Under the pieces are notes generated by a model, which saw only the letters and a list, made by a program, of their open reading frames with translations, was not told the DNA's origin and did not search any database. DNA of 64,000 nucleotides, from positions 541,001-605,000 of the forward strand of contig JAQFVV010012416.1 of NCBI GenBank assembly GCA_028023455.1. Reading direction: 5' to 3'. Positions within the stretch are counted from its first letter, which is position 1, and each line of letters opens with the position of its first letter. Position numbers and translations under genes: made by a program. Shown piece by piece: positions 51,550-63,358 of the stretch. Origin of the DNA: Epiperipatus broadwayi (Eukaryota; Onychophora; Udeonychophora; Euonychophora; Peripatidae).

Positions 51550-52420
51550 TAATGCTTTTACTGTTCTAAAGTTGAAAGAAAATATCTGAAGAGATCAGTA
51601 TCTTATGGATGGTGGCTAAGATTTGTTCTTCTGAAAAAAGAAAATACCCAGAGTGCATTTGCTCTTTAGGTCTAATTTATATGTGAATATTTTGAAGTAT
51701 AATTTAAAATATTTGTTATTTATTTATAAAGTATTTTTGATTATTTTTCCGCACTAATTGTTTAATTATTATAAAAAAAATACACAAACAAACTTTCAAC
51801 TTATTTATTTATGTTTTATTTTTAGAAAGAGAAGTTGTTAAACTTGGTTATAATATAAAGAAAAAAATGAATGTCCATTACATCATTATTTGACCAGACT
51901 TGGTGTTAAAATCTTTTAAAATATTGTAATTTTTTATAATAAAAATTATCAGATTTTAAAGTACAATTTGAGTTATCATAAATATACTCATTCATTCACC
52001 ACAAACTTAAAATAAAAAGAAATTTATTAATTTTTAGTATTAGTGTTTACATAAATATTTAAATAAATCAACGATATAATAAAAAATATCTTTATATAAC
52101 AGCAATAATATATATATACAATAATCATATACAAAAAAGCTCTTTTCAGCAAATATGAATTTTTGCCCTTTTCAATAAATATCTGCGATGTTTATGGTGT
52201 ATTGTTATATTTAGAAATCAGTTTTTAAATATTTAAAATTGTCAAAGATGATTTTTTTTGGAATATAATTTGCTTATAAAATTAAATTAAAAAGAAATCA
52301 AATCCAATTTATTGATTTTAATATAAAGATTTATAAAAATAGAAAGGTTGAGCATTTCCAAAATCTCTCACCAGGTGAATAAAAGAAAATGTCAAATTGT
52401 TAACTAGTTAATCTTATCTA
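51550..52420 (+). repeat. Dispersed repeat family D, copy 2
   Basis: Collinear with 18770-19795 (see the words listed there); shorter by about 150 bases through small gaps. No open frame is shared between the copies. Confidence 0.6.
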
Positions 52421-52542
52421 TCAGTAAAAAAAGAAATATTTCTATCTGCTATTTATTTCATATTGTTTATATTTCTATCTACCCTATATATATATAAACT
52501 CTACCCCAACAATATGAGCAATAATTTTTTTACTATATGCAT

Positions 52543-52830
52543 ACTGGTGCACAAGATGCTCATTTACATTTGGTAACAATACAAGAAGACATCGAGCAAC
52601 ATTTACAAAAAAAAACTTCAACAAATAAAAGAATGGGATTACAAGATTAGCCCTACAGACATTGCAGCAGCAACATGGTCACTCATAAGACAACCATCAA
52701 ACAAATATTATTTAAACTGTAAAATACAATTAATTTTAAAATGTAGAACTTGTACCATGTAACAGAATGCAATCTTTTGTTGTAAATCTATGTAACATTT
52801 GTTTAATAAACTTATTTGAAATATATATAT
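52543..52830 (+). pseudogene. 3' end of a transcript-derived or LINE remnant
   Basis: A frame from 52543 reads TGAQDAHLHLVTIQEDIEQH, then shifts by one within an A run (52608-52615). From 52613 it continues KLQQIKEWDYKISPTDIAAA to a stop at 52760. A polyadenylation-type AATAAA lies at 52805, and the sequence then ends in (TA)n. One frameshift, a stop, a poly(A) signal and an abrupt tail suggest the 3' end of a LINE or a retrocopy. I do not recognise the protein. Confidence 0.35.
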
Positions 52831-53220
52831 ATATATATAATCATAAGTGATGATTTTACTAATAGAAATACAAGCTGTTGACTTGACTCAATTGATTAAA
52901 AATTCCAGATATAAATCTGATAGTAAGGGTTTAAAATTTCTTCTACCTGGCCACCCTTATAAAAAAAAACAGTTGGTTAAAATTTCACAAAAATAGAACA
53001 TCTGTAATAAAAAATGCAGTATTCTGAAAAAGTATTAATAATTATTTATTTAATAATTATCTTGTTTTGACCTATTTAATAAAATAATACAATTTAGTGT
53101 GATATATTAAATCTAATACTTCTGTTATTTTAAAATATAAATCACAATCTAATAATACAACTATTGTATAAAACAGAGAAACATTAAATTAATATAAAAC
53201 ACTATTTCCAAGTGCTTTAA
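52831..53220. other. AT-rich DNA, no feature seen
   Basis: Background sequence between the (TA)n tail and the hAT-like terminus. Confidence 0.45.
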
Positions 53221-53222
53221 AC

Positions 53223-53400
53223 CAGGGGTGGGCAATTGTTTTGGCTCGAGGGCCACAGAGGTTGGTGGAGGGCCACCTTGGGGGCCACTTTGTAAAAGTG
53301 AAGGTTAGAGGAGGGCCGCACCTTTTTTCATGATGCAATAAACACACTGCTTTATACCCTGTATTACCACAGAAATATTTTTTTGTCCATTCTTCATTAA
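53223..53400. mobile_element. hAT-type DNA transposon end, solo fragment
   Basis: Starts CAGGGGTGGGCAATTG, then GGCTCGAGGGCCAC and GGAGGGCCGCACC, the style of terminal and subterminal sequence in many hAT/Charlie-like elements. The composition is far GC-richer than its flanks. No opposite end (ATTGCCCACCCCTG) is found in the next kilobases, and no transposase is present. The minus frame at 53189-53404 is a shadow. Confidence 0.6.
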
Positions 53401-53660
53401 ACACATGACATTCATCACTGATTTTTTTGGAGGGTTCATGGTTTCACTAAAGTTGGAAAATGTATATATTTGCTAATGCAAAGACAAAATTGAAATTAAG
53501 TAGACCAACTGGAAAAGCCCTGCACATAGTATCTACACTGTGCATGTGTATTGATGTGGCCATCCTAGTGGAAAAATAAGAGATGAATCTTCAGTCATGC
53601 ACAGGAAGGAAATCTCAGTTCAAGATGGATTTTCCTGATTGTCTTGGAAGGCCCTTACCG

Positions 53661-53886
53661 AGGCTGTATAAAAATCATTATGCTCTACTAAGTGATAAAC
53701 TCAAACATTTCATTATATCATCCAGGATGAGAAAAAACATAAGATCAAAGAGTCATATGCTATAAAAAAAATCTTCTGGTGCTATTAATGCAAAGTTAAC
53801 CAGTTTTTCGATTAGTTGTTCCTGACAAATGTAATGAAATGTTCGAGTTTATCGTTTAGTAGAGTATAACGATTTTTATGCAGCCT
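53661..53886. repeat. Inverted repeat, about 225 bases
   Basis: Arms of about 55 bases (53661-53715 and 53831-53886) pair: AGGCTGTATAAAAATCATTA, GCTCTACTAAGTGATAAAC and AAACATTTCATTA against their complements. The interior of about 115 bases has no feature. The plus frame at 53583-53765 overlaps it and is not supported as a gene. Confidence 0.75.
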
Positions 53887-54139
53887 TAATAAGAATTCAA
53901 ATGAGTTGAAAGTGCTAGGCAATAGTGTTTCATATTATTTTTATACAATGGTATTGTTAGATTGTGATACATTACAGAAGAAACAAGAAAAAAAAATACG
54001 AAGCATAAGTGATGTTGTATTAAATCGGGTTATTTTAAATCCCACATACATGTGTTTGGTGTCAATCTTTTCTCATTTTAGCTAACTTTAATGTAATACT
54101 ATTTGAATTTCAAAAACACCATATATATATTGTGTGAAA

Positions 54140-54258
54140 AAAAATGTTTTTTTTTCATGTCATAGCATCAACCGGGGCGCGAACCCACAACCGTCTGCAA
54201 CCAACTACTTTCTTGCAAGGCGGGTGCGATGACCTCTCGGCTAACAACACTTGACGTT
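54140..54258 (-). mobile_element. Family T retroposon, class II tRNA-like
   Basis: On the minus strand: GTCAAGTGTTGTTAGCCGAG (clamp, acceptor strand, A box), anticodon loop region CGCCTTGCAAG, an extended variable region, GTGGGTTCGCGCCCCGG (T arm/B box), then TTGATGCTATGACATG and an A/T-rich tail. The longer body suggests a Ser/Leu-type source. Target duplications are hidden by low-complexity flanks. Confidence 0.65.
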
Positions 54259-54623
54259 AAAATATTTTTTCATAAACCCTACCAAAAGGGTGTAGTCGAG
54301 TGGAGTGAGCCCTGGAGGTTGACCATCAAAGGCAACTGGGGAAGTCACGCATCCCTAATAATAATAATATATATTTCTAAAATCACAATTTTAGGGTGAA
54401 CAAATCTGTCAATAAATGTTATATGATTGATTCTTTATTGACAAGATCATTTGGATTCCTGAGTTTTATTGAAAGAAAATAATAAAGACAATAAGATCAA
54501 AATAAGAAATGACAGTTTTAATATTGAATAGTTGGTCGTATTAATGATTTAAATAATCTATTTGAAACTCAAAAAAGAAATACGAAACACCATTAAATCA
54601 TCTAAAAGTAATGCTTTCATTCA

Positions 54624-54752
54624 GATATTTGATTCAGTTATATATATATATATTTCATGTGTAAAAGCATCGGCCTGGAAGCGAACCCAGGACAACTGCT
54701 TGTAAGGGCGGCTGTGCTGACCACTCAGACACCAACGTTTGATATTTTGATT
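54624..54752 (-). mobile_element. Family T retroposon, TAC anticodon-like copy
   Basis: On the minus strand: CAAACGTTGGTGTCTGAGTG (A box), loop CTTACAA between GCCGC and GCAGT, GGGTTCGCTTCCAGG (T arm, C in place of A58), then CGATGCTTTTACACATGAAA. GATATTTGATT (54624-54634) and GATATTTTGATT (54741-54752) look like a target duplication with one extra T. The minus frame at 54655-54891 is a translation of this and flanking DNA. Confidence 0.65.
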
Positions 54753-54864
54753 GACAATGAAAATTGCTTTCCCTCTTTATATTTTCACTGCATATCACTG
54801 ATGTCATAATTACATTAAATTCATAGATGATACTTTTTATACGGTAATGATGAGATTTCAAATA

Positions 54865-54991
54865 GATAATAACAGTAGGTTTTTTTTTCATATGTCAAAT
54901 GCGTGGACCGGGAAGCGAAACCGGCCAGCTACTTGGAAGGCAGCTATGCTAACCACTAGGCCACCAACGCTTGACAAGATGATAACAGTAG
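54865..54991 (-). mobile_element. Family T retroposon, Gly(TCC)-like, with target duplication
   Basis: On the minus strand: TTGTCAAGCGTTGGTGGCC, TAGTGGTTAGCATAGCTGC, loop CTTCCAA (TCC), then CCGGTTTCGCTTCCCGG, TCCACGCATTTGACATATG and a run of A. TGTCAA and TTGACA are exact complements outside the acceptor stem. GATAATAACAGTAG (54865-54878) and GATGATAACAGTAG (54978-54991) form a 14-base target duplication with one mismatch. Same sub-lineage as the 25.4 kb copy. Confidence 0.8.
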
Positions 54992-54999
54992 TTTTAATA

Positions 55000-56044
55000 A
55001 GCTTTTAGACAACATACAAAAATTCAGATGATGAATATAAATATTATATACCTCTTAATCATTTAGACAAAAACATTAAAAGATAGCATTGATCAGGACA
55101 CTGCAGAGAAATTATTACTTTTAAATATTTGGAAGTCTGACTAAATGATATAGGAAATAATTAATTAAAGTAAAAAAACCTGATGGCTGAGTTTTTAATA
55201 AGAATATATATTTTGTGGTAGACTGAAATTAGGTTGAAAAAAATCTTCATTGATTTCTTAATTTGTAGTATAGCTCCATATATGGTGAAGGTCTTGGTGA
55301 TGTATTAGCCAACATATCGGTCAACTATACATGTGACTTGGATTTGAATACAGGCTAGATGAACCTTAATATTTTTTCAGGCCATAAAATGGATTAGGAT
55401 TGTTAAAGCAGACTGAGGTAAAATGCTTTCATTAGTTTTTATGGTTCTAGTCCTTGACGTTCATGTTATATTTTTATAGAACCTACAACTCTATGTGGAT
55501 GTACATGTAGTACACTGGATGTTTTTAAACTATGATGCTGGTGAAGATTTTTAAGAATTCAACAATTATCAAGGAAATGAGTAGATACATAATTGAATTC
55601 GTCCCAAACTTTCTTCGAATTATAAGTGACCAGGTTGAGATTGTTCATATTATTGGGCAGACTAATTCATTAGAGAAATGGTTAAGATTTGATTGTAGAT
55701 GAACTTGCAACAAAGTGATTGGACTCCATTCTCACATTAATAAATGTCAATGTGGTAGCACCTAAGTCCAATTTGCAAATCACTATAAATGTGTGTATAA
55801 ACTGCTAATATAAATCATTGCCTGAATGGCTTATGTACCAAAGAATTGGATAGCTTACAAGCAGATAGAATCCATTCTAGATCAGCAACACTAATTATAC
55901 TCATTATCAATATACAACTCAGAATTTATAAGAGACTATAGATGCATGTTAAAGAAAATATTTTATATAGATAGATGTTTTTCATACTTTTGGAGAAATA
56001 TTTTCACAGACTGATCTGAACTCAATGAATAAAAATACATATAT
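55000..56044. other. AT-rich DNA, no feature seen
   Basis: Slightly more mixed base use at 55290-55900, but frames are short and broken, and no protein family is recognised. Confidence 0.4.
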
Positions 56045-56049
56045 TAGAG

Positions 56050-56290
56050 ATCATTTATTTTTTAATATATGTATTTTGTGCTGAACCAGCACTCATCAGT
56101 TGGTCCAGATCACCATCTCCCCCACACATATATAATCAGTGCTCTGTTTATATTAGGATAGCAAATCAAAGTTTTATGTACAAGCTTCACTCTTTTCCAC
56201 ACTCCAACTCTTCAGCCATCCATATCATTGAAAATCCAATGGTGAATCACTCAGAGCCCTTGTTGATGCCAATATTATTAACGAACGATT
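56050..56290 (-). mobile_element. Family R SINE-like repeat, copy lacking the B-box end
   Basis: Contains TATGTATTTTGTGCTGAACC, AGCACTCATCAGTTGGTCC, AATCAGTGCTCTGTTTATA, AGCTTCACTCTTTTCCAC and TTGAAAATCCAATGGTGAAT in family order. The GGATTCGAACTC end is missing. The frame at 56176-56466 runs through this repeat into the next retroposon. Confidence 0.6.
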
Positions 56291-56341
56291 TTTTTTTGTT
56301 TTTTATCGATACTAAATTTGGATGGATATATTTTAAAAGTA

Positions 56342-56428
56342 CTTTTTTTTTTCATACGTCAAATGCGTTGACCTGGAAGAGAACCTGGACCAGCATGCTA
56401 ACCATTAGGCCACCAACGCTTGACAATA
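56342..56428 (-). mobile_element. Family T retroposon, internally deleted
   Basis: On the minus strand: TTGTCAAGCGTTGGTGGCC, TAATGGTTAGCATGCTGG, then directly CCAGGTTCTCTTCCAGG, GTCAACGCATTTGACGTATG and an A run. The anticodon arm is deleted. It lies only about 60 bases from a family R copy. No convincing target duplication. Confidence 0.65.
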
Positions 56429-56577
56429 GTACATTTTTATTAACAGATTCATTACGTTTTTCATAAAATTCTAATATGTATATACAACATAACTTACATA
56501 TAAAAATTCATCTATCAAAAAGAGCTTGAGACCTTTTGTTGTTTTTTTTTATATAAATAATAGCAGTAACTCATAAA

Positions 56578-57811
56578 TCAGGCAAAACTCTCTATACATA
56601 TGTCACACACAGCAAGCTAGAGTAATCAATGGATGCCAGAAGGCTTGTGCATAAAATTCCCATTTAGTGTCTACTCATCCAATATCCCCATACTAGTTTC
56701 TGGCTTGTGGCCTTCATCAGTGAGGATCTTTGGATCGGAGAGCACTGCATCTAGATCTTAGGATCTAATGCAACCCTCTAGCAACCACCTTTTATCTCTA
56801 CTTAACTACAAAACTATGAAAATGAAATTGAAAACACAAAAAATATTTTCAATCTAAGCTCAATAGCTTATATAGTCATATGGGTCTGAACTCAGTTCTG
56901 CACCCATACATTTTGGTGCCTTTGGCTCTTTTACAACCATAGCCACCACTATCTACTAGGCAGGATTGGTGTTAAACCATTAAGCATCACAAGATCATAT
57001 TTCCTATACTAGCACATTAATTGTTGATAAACAGAGCAAAACTCTCCATACAGTATTGCCACCTGTGCTAAACAGAGTAATCAATGGATGCCAGAAGGCT
57101 TGTGCATAAAATCCCTATCTAATGCATACTCATCCAATATCCCCAGACTAGTTTCTGGCTTGTGGCCTTTGTCAGTGAGGAGCCCTGGATCTGAGAGCAC
57201 TGCACCTAGATCTTAGGATCTAATGCATCCCTCCAGCAAACACCTTTTATTCTAGCTTGCTGTGTGTGGCATATGTATAGTGAGTTTTGCCTGTTTTAAC
57301 AACAGTTATACACAATCATAAGAGGTGGTGGTCATGTGATGTTTATTGGCTTAAAACCAATCCTGCCTAATAGGATAGTGGTGGCTATGGTTATTAAAGA
57401 ACCAAAGACACCAAAATGTATGGATACTGAACTGGGTTCAGACCCATATGACTATATAAGCTGATGCGCTTGGATTGAAGACATTAAGGTGTTTTCAGTT
57501 TAAGACTCATAGTTTTGTAGTTAAATGGAGATAAAAGGTGGCTGCTTGAGGGTTGCATTAGATCCTAAGAACTAGGTGCAGTGCTTTCAGATCCAAGGCT
57601 CCTCACTGACGAAGGCCACAATCCAGAAACTAGTCTGGGAATATTGGATGAGTAGGCACTAGATGGGGATTTTATGCACACGCCTTCTATCATCCATTGA
57701 TTACTCTAGTTTGCTGTGTGTGGCATATGTATAGTGAGTTTTGCCTGTTTTAATAACAGTTATACACAAGCATAAGAGGTAGTGGTCGTGTGGTGTTTAT
57801 TGGCTTAAAAC
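56578..57811. mobile_element. Family F foldback, 1.2-kb nested copy
   Basis: Outer arms (56578-57034 and about 57300-57747) pair along about 450 bases, from the ends GGCAAAACTC / GAGTTTTGCC inwards through TGGATGCCAGAAGGC, GGATCTAATGCAACCC, GGGTCTGAACTCAGT and the terminal module. The centre (57035-57298) is a second, internally deleted family F copy that starts AGCAAAACTCTCCATACAG and ends with the outer right end. A 105-base direct repeat (57250-57357 and 57703-57811) marks the joint. No transposase is encoded. Confidence 0.75.
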
Positions 57812-60800
57812 TCATAAATCGTACAGGTTTTATGTATCTTTCTTTATTTAACCATTAAAAAAATATTAATTAGTAAGAGCGTTTAAAGTATCACATCTGC
57901 TGGAATTAGTTTTAAATTTACAACTAATTTAATACAAATAAAGTTTTCAGTGTCAGAATAAATGTATTTTCTACTTATGTTCAATAATTTATTTTTACCT
58001 TCAAATAATAAAATATTAAAACTGTTATTTTCAAATATAGCAAAAATTAGCGATTGTAAATTGTCCAATAGTCAGTCAATTATGAATTTTACCTCATTGT
58101 ATTTCTATTAAACATTTAAGTATAACTCAGTAACATGTACAACAGCAGATATATTTTTAGGAAAACACGTGACTGACTGTTATTGTAAAGAATACAGGGC
58201 AGCTTTCCATCTTGAAAAGCCATTAAGAATTAAATGACCTGCTATTATTACCACTTCCATTCAGGTAATATAGGTGCTTACATTTAATTTAAAAAATCAG
58301 GATTTTAAAATGTTTCATTATTGATCTGGATTCAAATCTATATAATAGATCATGGAGGTTGATTTGGGTTTTGAATGCTCAGGTTTTTCATCTGAACAGT
58401 AAAATGGAGTAAATGATGGTTTTTAGACACATAACTACATTACTTCCAATTTTAAATCCTGAATCGTATCAATAAAAGTAAAAGTCAGAAACCAATATGG
58501 AGATGGGGATTTTAAGTCTTGTCCTGTAATCACTGAATACTCAACATCATTATAGAGATGGCGCTAGAGTGGAGAGCTACTCTTATTGATCATTTATTGT
58601 GCAAGTTAAACAATTAAGATTTGTTATTGTTTCTTATTATTCTTATGAGAAATACCTATGTGAGATTAGAAGCTAATCAGCGATTATGGTGAAACAAAAA
58701 AGTGTTACCATGGCAAAGAACTTAGATAACTATATAAGGTCACTCCATCTATTTAAATCATGTACCAACTATGTAATGAGAAAATCCACGAGATGAAAAC
58801 AAATTTTGGATTGAGGATTGGTGAAATAAACGCCAATATGTTAGAACTTAGAAATGCTAATGGCATTAGGGTTACATTTGAAAATATAGAACTTAATAAG
58901 ATTCTTATTTAAAAAGTTAAAAAATATAGTAAATGAATTATCACATGATTTATTGCTTAGAAGTTCGTAAAAAGTTCAAACACTAGAAATGTGAGAATTG
59001 AGCCTCGAGATTTGAACTCCAGTCTGCCACTCTTATCACTATATAAGACAAAAAATAGAATGAAAACAAGGTGATTACAACTAAATATAAGAAGATTGGT
59101 TGTGACAAATCAGTAGTTGGTTGTAAAATTGATAATTAAGATGAAGTTGTTGAAAGGTCTGCTTTTTTGGATGGCTCATCAATAACAAAAAAATCATCAT
59201 AGATGAATTCTAAGAAGAGCTGCAATGATACACCTGTAAATTATGTTTAAATTTAGGTGAATATTATTGAAAATGAAATTCAAAATTATCAAAACTTACT
59301 GCAATTCTATGGAGATGTGAAAATTGAATATTGAATAAGAAAAACAAGTAATTGTGTTTTTGGTAAAGAATTTGAGAATTCCATAGTTAATAATAAAATG
59401 GATATTTGGTCAGATTAGACATAAAATCTTTTCTGAGGCACAAATAACCAGGCTGAAATTGACCTCTATACACTTTAGTAATGAAATAAATCATCTCATG
59501 ATATATGATTTGAAGTGAAAGACCAAAAGGGTGACCAGCAATGTGGTGTGTGAATTCCATTATCATGATAATGAATATGCCTAAGCAGGCTGAAAACCAT
59601 CCAGACAATAGATTGCCAATATTGACTTTGTGGCAACTAATAATAGTACTTATGAAAATTTGATTTTCAGGGTACTTGTTGACCAAGTCAATAATATACT
59701 GAATGGAATATTATTAGTGATGTGCCATGGCTTTTATGAGTGTCTACAGCTGCTTACTGCCTAGAGTTCTTGGGGGAGGAAATATTTTAAACATATTTGC
59801 GATTTTCTTTAATACAAAACAGTTTCATATATTGGATGCTAAAACCTATCATATTTATACCCAACAATAATGCCTGAATTACTTATATAAATATGAATTA
59901 TACTTCTATATTTATGTATTAACTGAAGATGAAAAACACACACAACTTGAAAAAATTCGGCCTCCGAAGTTCAATAATTGATATTTGGTGGTTCAACTAT
60001 AATGTGGATTGGAAAGAATATTAGCAATATGTAAAAATAAAAGATCCCATGATTACTTCATATTATATTAAAATACCTTGAAATAATTATTCTCTGGTAT
60101 GTGTGCTGTTAAAATGCATTTACACATTTTTATCTAATCTAAGTATTTTACTATTATTTGCTTAAGAAAGTTATCACTGTGTGAACTGTTTTTATGTTGA
60201 TAAGAATAATAATAGGGGGGGGGGTGTACTTTAAATGTAAAAGAAAAAATTATTTTAATAATCGTTTTAATAAATCTCACTAGAGTGCGCTGTTATCAAA
60301 AACGATTCCGTTGGTTTTAATAAATATGGTAATGTACAGTAGTAAATTCATAAAAAGTTTTGAAATCACGTAAGTGATTTTACCTAAAGACCGAATTGAG
60401 GCCAAGTAGACAAAAATAAATTTGTCATATTGAATTTAATTTAAAAAAATGTTTTTAATTCCTGCGATAATTTTAATGTGAATAGATAATAAATATTTGT
60501 ATTGCATTAAACTGATTCTTTATAAATTGAACAGCCTTTTTACACATGCTTAAAATTTAAATAAATAAAATCAATTAAATGAATTTGAACAAAATTTTCC
60601 AAGCCTTTTCGTAGCAAATATATAATACCCAAAACATTAGAGTTAGTAAACTAAGGAAAAAATTAAATGTTGAACAATTGTCCAGTAGGGGGCGCTAAAT
60701 AAATTTTCTGAAGATAAGAAAGTCTGTATTTACGAAAAGGATTAAATAGAATAGAATAAAAATACTGAAGGAACTGAGGTCGGTATTATTACAAAAGAAC

Positions 60801-61436
60801 AGTATAAAACAAAGTGCAAAGAGCATAAGTAAATTAACATTTCTAAATGGGAAAGTAATAGGATAATATACAGCTGCAGAGGAGGGAGAAAAATTTCATG
60901 ATATATGCTATGTTAAAAGATAAAAAGCTGGAATTAGGTATGATTATAGTACAACATTTTAATAGACACAGATATTTAAAAAAAATATTTTCAATGATAT
61001 TAAATGAAAATAACTTTTCAATTGTATATATATTTTTTTGATTTAATTTTAGAAGTACCCCCCCCCCCCTTAATACGATTAAGAATTTTGTGATATTCCA
61101 TGGGTCAGGTAAATCTTGAATTTTTTTCAGATCACAAAGAAACATGGGATTTTTTTTTTTTTTGTAAAAGAAAAAATACAATTGTCATTTATAGTAAAGC
61201 CTTCCTTAAGAAAAGGGTTGTATTCTTACTTACCATAAGAAATGGTTTTGGAATTGCACCTAATCAACTTTTCAATCGTACATGAAGCAAAATTTTTTTA
61301 TGTCTGCCAGTGCTGGTAATGATGAGAAAGACGTGACATCTCTCATTTGATTATTTCTCCAATATAATTGAAAGCATCAAACTTCTATTGACCATTTTCT
61401 AATCTTTCTTTTTAGCTTGACAGAAAAAAATTTCAA
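57812..61436. other. AT-rich DNA, no supported gene
   Basis: Mixed base use at 58650-59780 but with broken frames. The 99-codon minus frame at 59387-59686 has no family I can defend. Runs of 10 G (60215-60224) and 12 C (61058-61069) are present. ORF pairs at 60843-61285 overlap on opposite strands and are not supported. Confidence 0.4.
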
Positions 61437-61602
61437 GGGTATATGGATTACCCACTAACATTTACTAGTCTCATAAGGTTGAACATATACCTTACATTTT
61501 GCAAAGTAGTTGAAAAGGCTGGGTAGATTGCTCACTGACAGTTACTGGTCTCGTAATTTGAACATACACCTTACATTTTGGGCAGTAGTTGAGAAGGCAG
61601 GG
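61437..61602 (+). repeat. Two-unit tandem repeat, about 85 bases each
   Basis: Both units contain in order TAGTCTCATAAGGTTGAACA or TGGTCTCGTAATTTGAACA, then ACCTTACATTTTG and AGTAGTTGA.AAGGC. They differ by roughly one base in six. Single local duplication, no coding role evident. Confidence 0.65.
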
Positions 61603-62489
61603 GAGGACTTCACCGATACACATAATACATAAATTAATGATATGCAAATAGAATCATATGAAGCAAAAATGTGCAAGTTGATTTCTTTATGTAGCAAAAT
61701 CATATTCCTTTATATGTGGAATACTTGACAAAACTAATGCAATAATTTCAGATATATGTTTCAATGTTTGTGAGTGAGTAGAAAGTTTGAGGACTGCTAA
61801 CGATAAAGTTGGTCTTCATGCACTCCATTGTTTCTAGACTCAAGAATCTGTTACTTCATTGTATTAAATTTTACAGGGCAGAAGATACTAACTGATAAAT
61901 CTTACTGACATAACCCAAGGCAAATTCCCATGCTAATGTTGATTCTAAATACAAAAGGAAAATAACTATAGAAACAGAAGTATCTATAAATGAAAGAATC
62001 ACAAAGTGAAATAAGTAAATTGATAAACAACATCATGTTAACAGCTGATCCTAAACACCTCACATGATTTTCTTGGTTTGTTATAAAGGAACACTTTTAA
62101 GAACAATAATTTACTTTATTCTAGAAACATATATAATAATATTGAGTAATTAATGCATACTGTATGATAACATTACATCTACATACATCAGACTAAATTC
62201 TGTATTATGAACTTTATCAGTGAGAATTAAAATTTATTAGATCTGTCAGTTTAAAACTCCTCACTGATTAAAACATATAGCCAAAACTAGTCTGGACAAT
62301 ATGTATATAACACTGCCATCTAGTGGCCATTGATTTACTCAACCATACATGGCTTTGGAATCAAGTAAATAGAATGACACCATTTGATTTTATATATTGT
62401 AGATAGTGTTTGAATAATGTTTGAATAGTGTTTGAATAACATTGATTGAATACAAGTATAATTAATGTACTTAGAGTTATGTAATTATA
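61603..62489. other. AT-rich DNA with a possible decayed family F end
   Basis: At 62250-62345, AACTCCTCACTGATTAAA, GCCAAAACTAGTCTGGAC and CTGCCATCTAGTGGCC resemble the interior and end of family F in order, but with many differences. A TGTTTGAATA triplication lies at about 62407-62440. Confidence 0.4.
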
Positions 62490-62612
62490 TAAGGGATTTA
62501 AACCATACTTTCAACCTCTCCTCAGCTATCCAATCTATTTTGTACAACTAATACACATGACCACACACATGCGTAAAAGATAAGTGATTCCCAATATGCA
62601 TATTTGAACCAC
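62490..62612 (-). mobile_element. Family R SINE-like fragment
   Basis: AAGGGATTTAAACCATACTT, CTCAGCTATCCAATCTATTT, ACACATGACCACACACATG and GATTCCCAATATGCATATTT follow family order, as in 34401-34520. The rest of the element is absent. Confidence 0.6.
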
Positions 62613-62939
62613 AAAATGTAGGAATTATTTTTTTTTAGAAAAACATTGACTGAATTGGTGATAACTAAACCCTATTGGCATGCTGTAAAACAAGGGCATA
62701 GAAAATACTATCGCCTCCATTCAAAAAGCACTTTCTATGTGAAATAGTTAAATTGATCTACAAAGTTGATGAATGATAATTTCATATCATAAATCCTTTA
62801 TGTTCAAACGTTTTTATATATTAAATAAATATAATTACTTGAAAATCAAATTTAAAATTCTTAATTAATGAAAAAGGCAACAAATTATAAAGTTACATGA
62901 AAAAAGTACAAATCTGAATCCTGGTAGTAATTTGAGGAT

Positions 62940-63072
62940 AAAACCATCAAAACATCACACGTTCACAATATCATCTGCTTACACATGCTATTAATAAGAG
63001 TACCAAACTCTCCATACAGTAGTGCCACCAAGTGCTTGCAGTACTGTACGGAGAGTTTAGTACTCCTAATTT
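62940..63072. repeat. Family F mini-copy: terminal module plus fused ends
   Basis: The module (AAACCATCAAAACATCACAC) leads to CTCTCCATACAGTAGTGCCA, which after a 12-base gap returns as the complement GTACTGTACGGAGAG. Only the extreme ends of family F remain, making a 60-base hairpin (63008-63066) without any interior. Confidence 0.6.
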
Positions 63073-63358
63073 GAGAATAATTGCACTATCACTACAAAAA
63101 TGAAAATTCTAGGCTTTCAAATTAAAAAACAAGTACATTGTGTGGGCGACCATGACAAACCTCAAGTGATATGTAGACAACTTTTTTCTCAACAAAAAAG
63201 ACAATAAAACTGCTTTAACTAAACATTGAGATATGGAAATCCTCTACAAAATAATAGGGTAACACAAAATTGAAGAAATTATATTTTAAGAGATTCATCA
63301 TTTTTTTAGTAATGTACATTTTAAAATTCAAAATATAAAGAAATATATATATATTACC

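Noticed and set aside
53189-53404. 71-codon minus frame with Cys and His residues, suggestive of a zinc finger
   Set aside because: It reads the GC-rich hAT-type terminus antisense; spacing of Cys and His does not fit a known finger.
59387-59686. Possible esterase-like (SGNH type) remnant on the minus strand
   Set aside because: A KYPENQIFIST stretch vaguely recalls such proteins, but no catalytic motif is present and the frame is broken beyond it.
60211-61070. Poly-G and poly-C runs as possible regulatory G-quadruplex sites
   Set aside because: They are single homopolymer runs without the spaced G tracts expected for a quadruplex.
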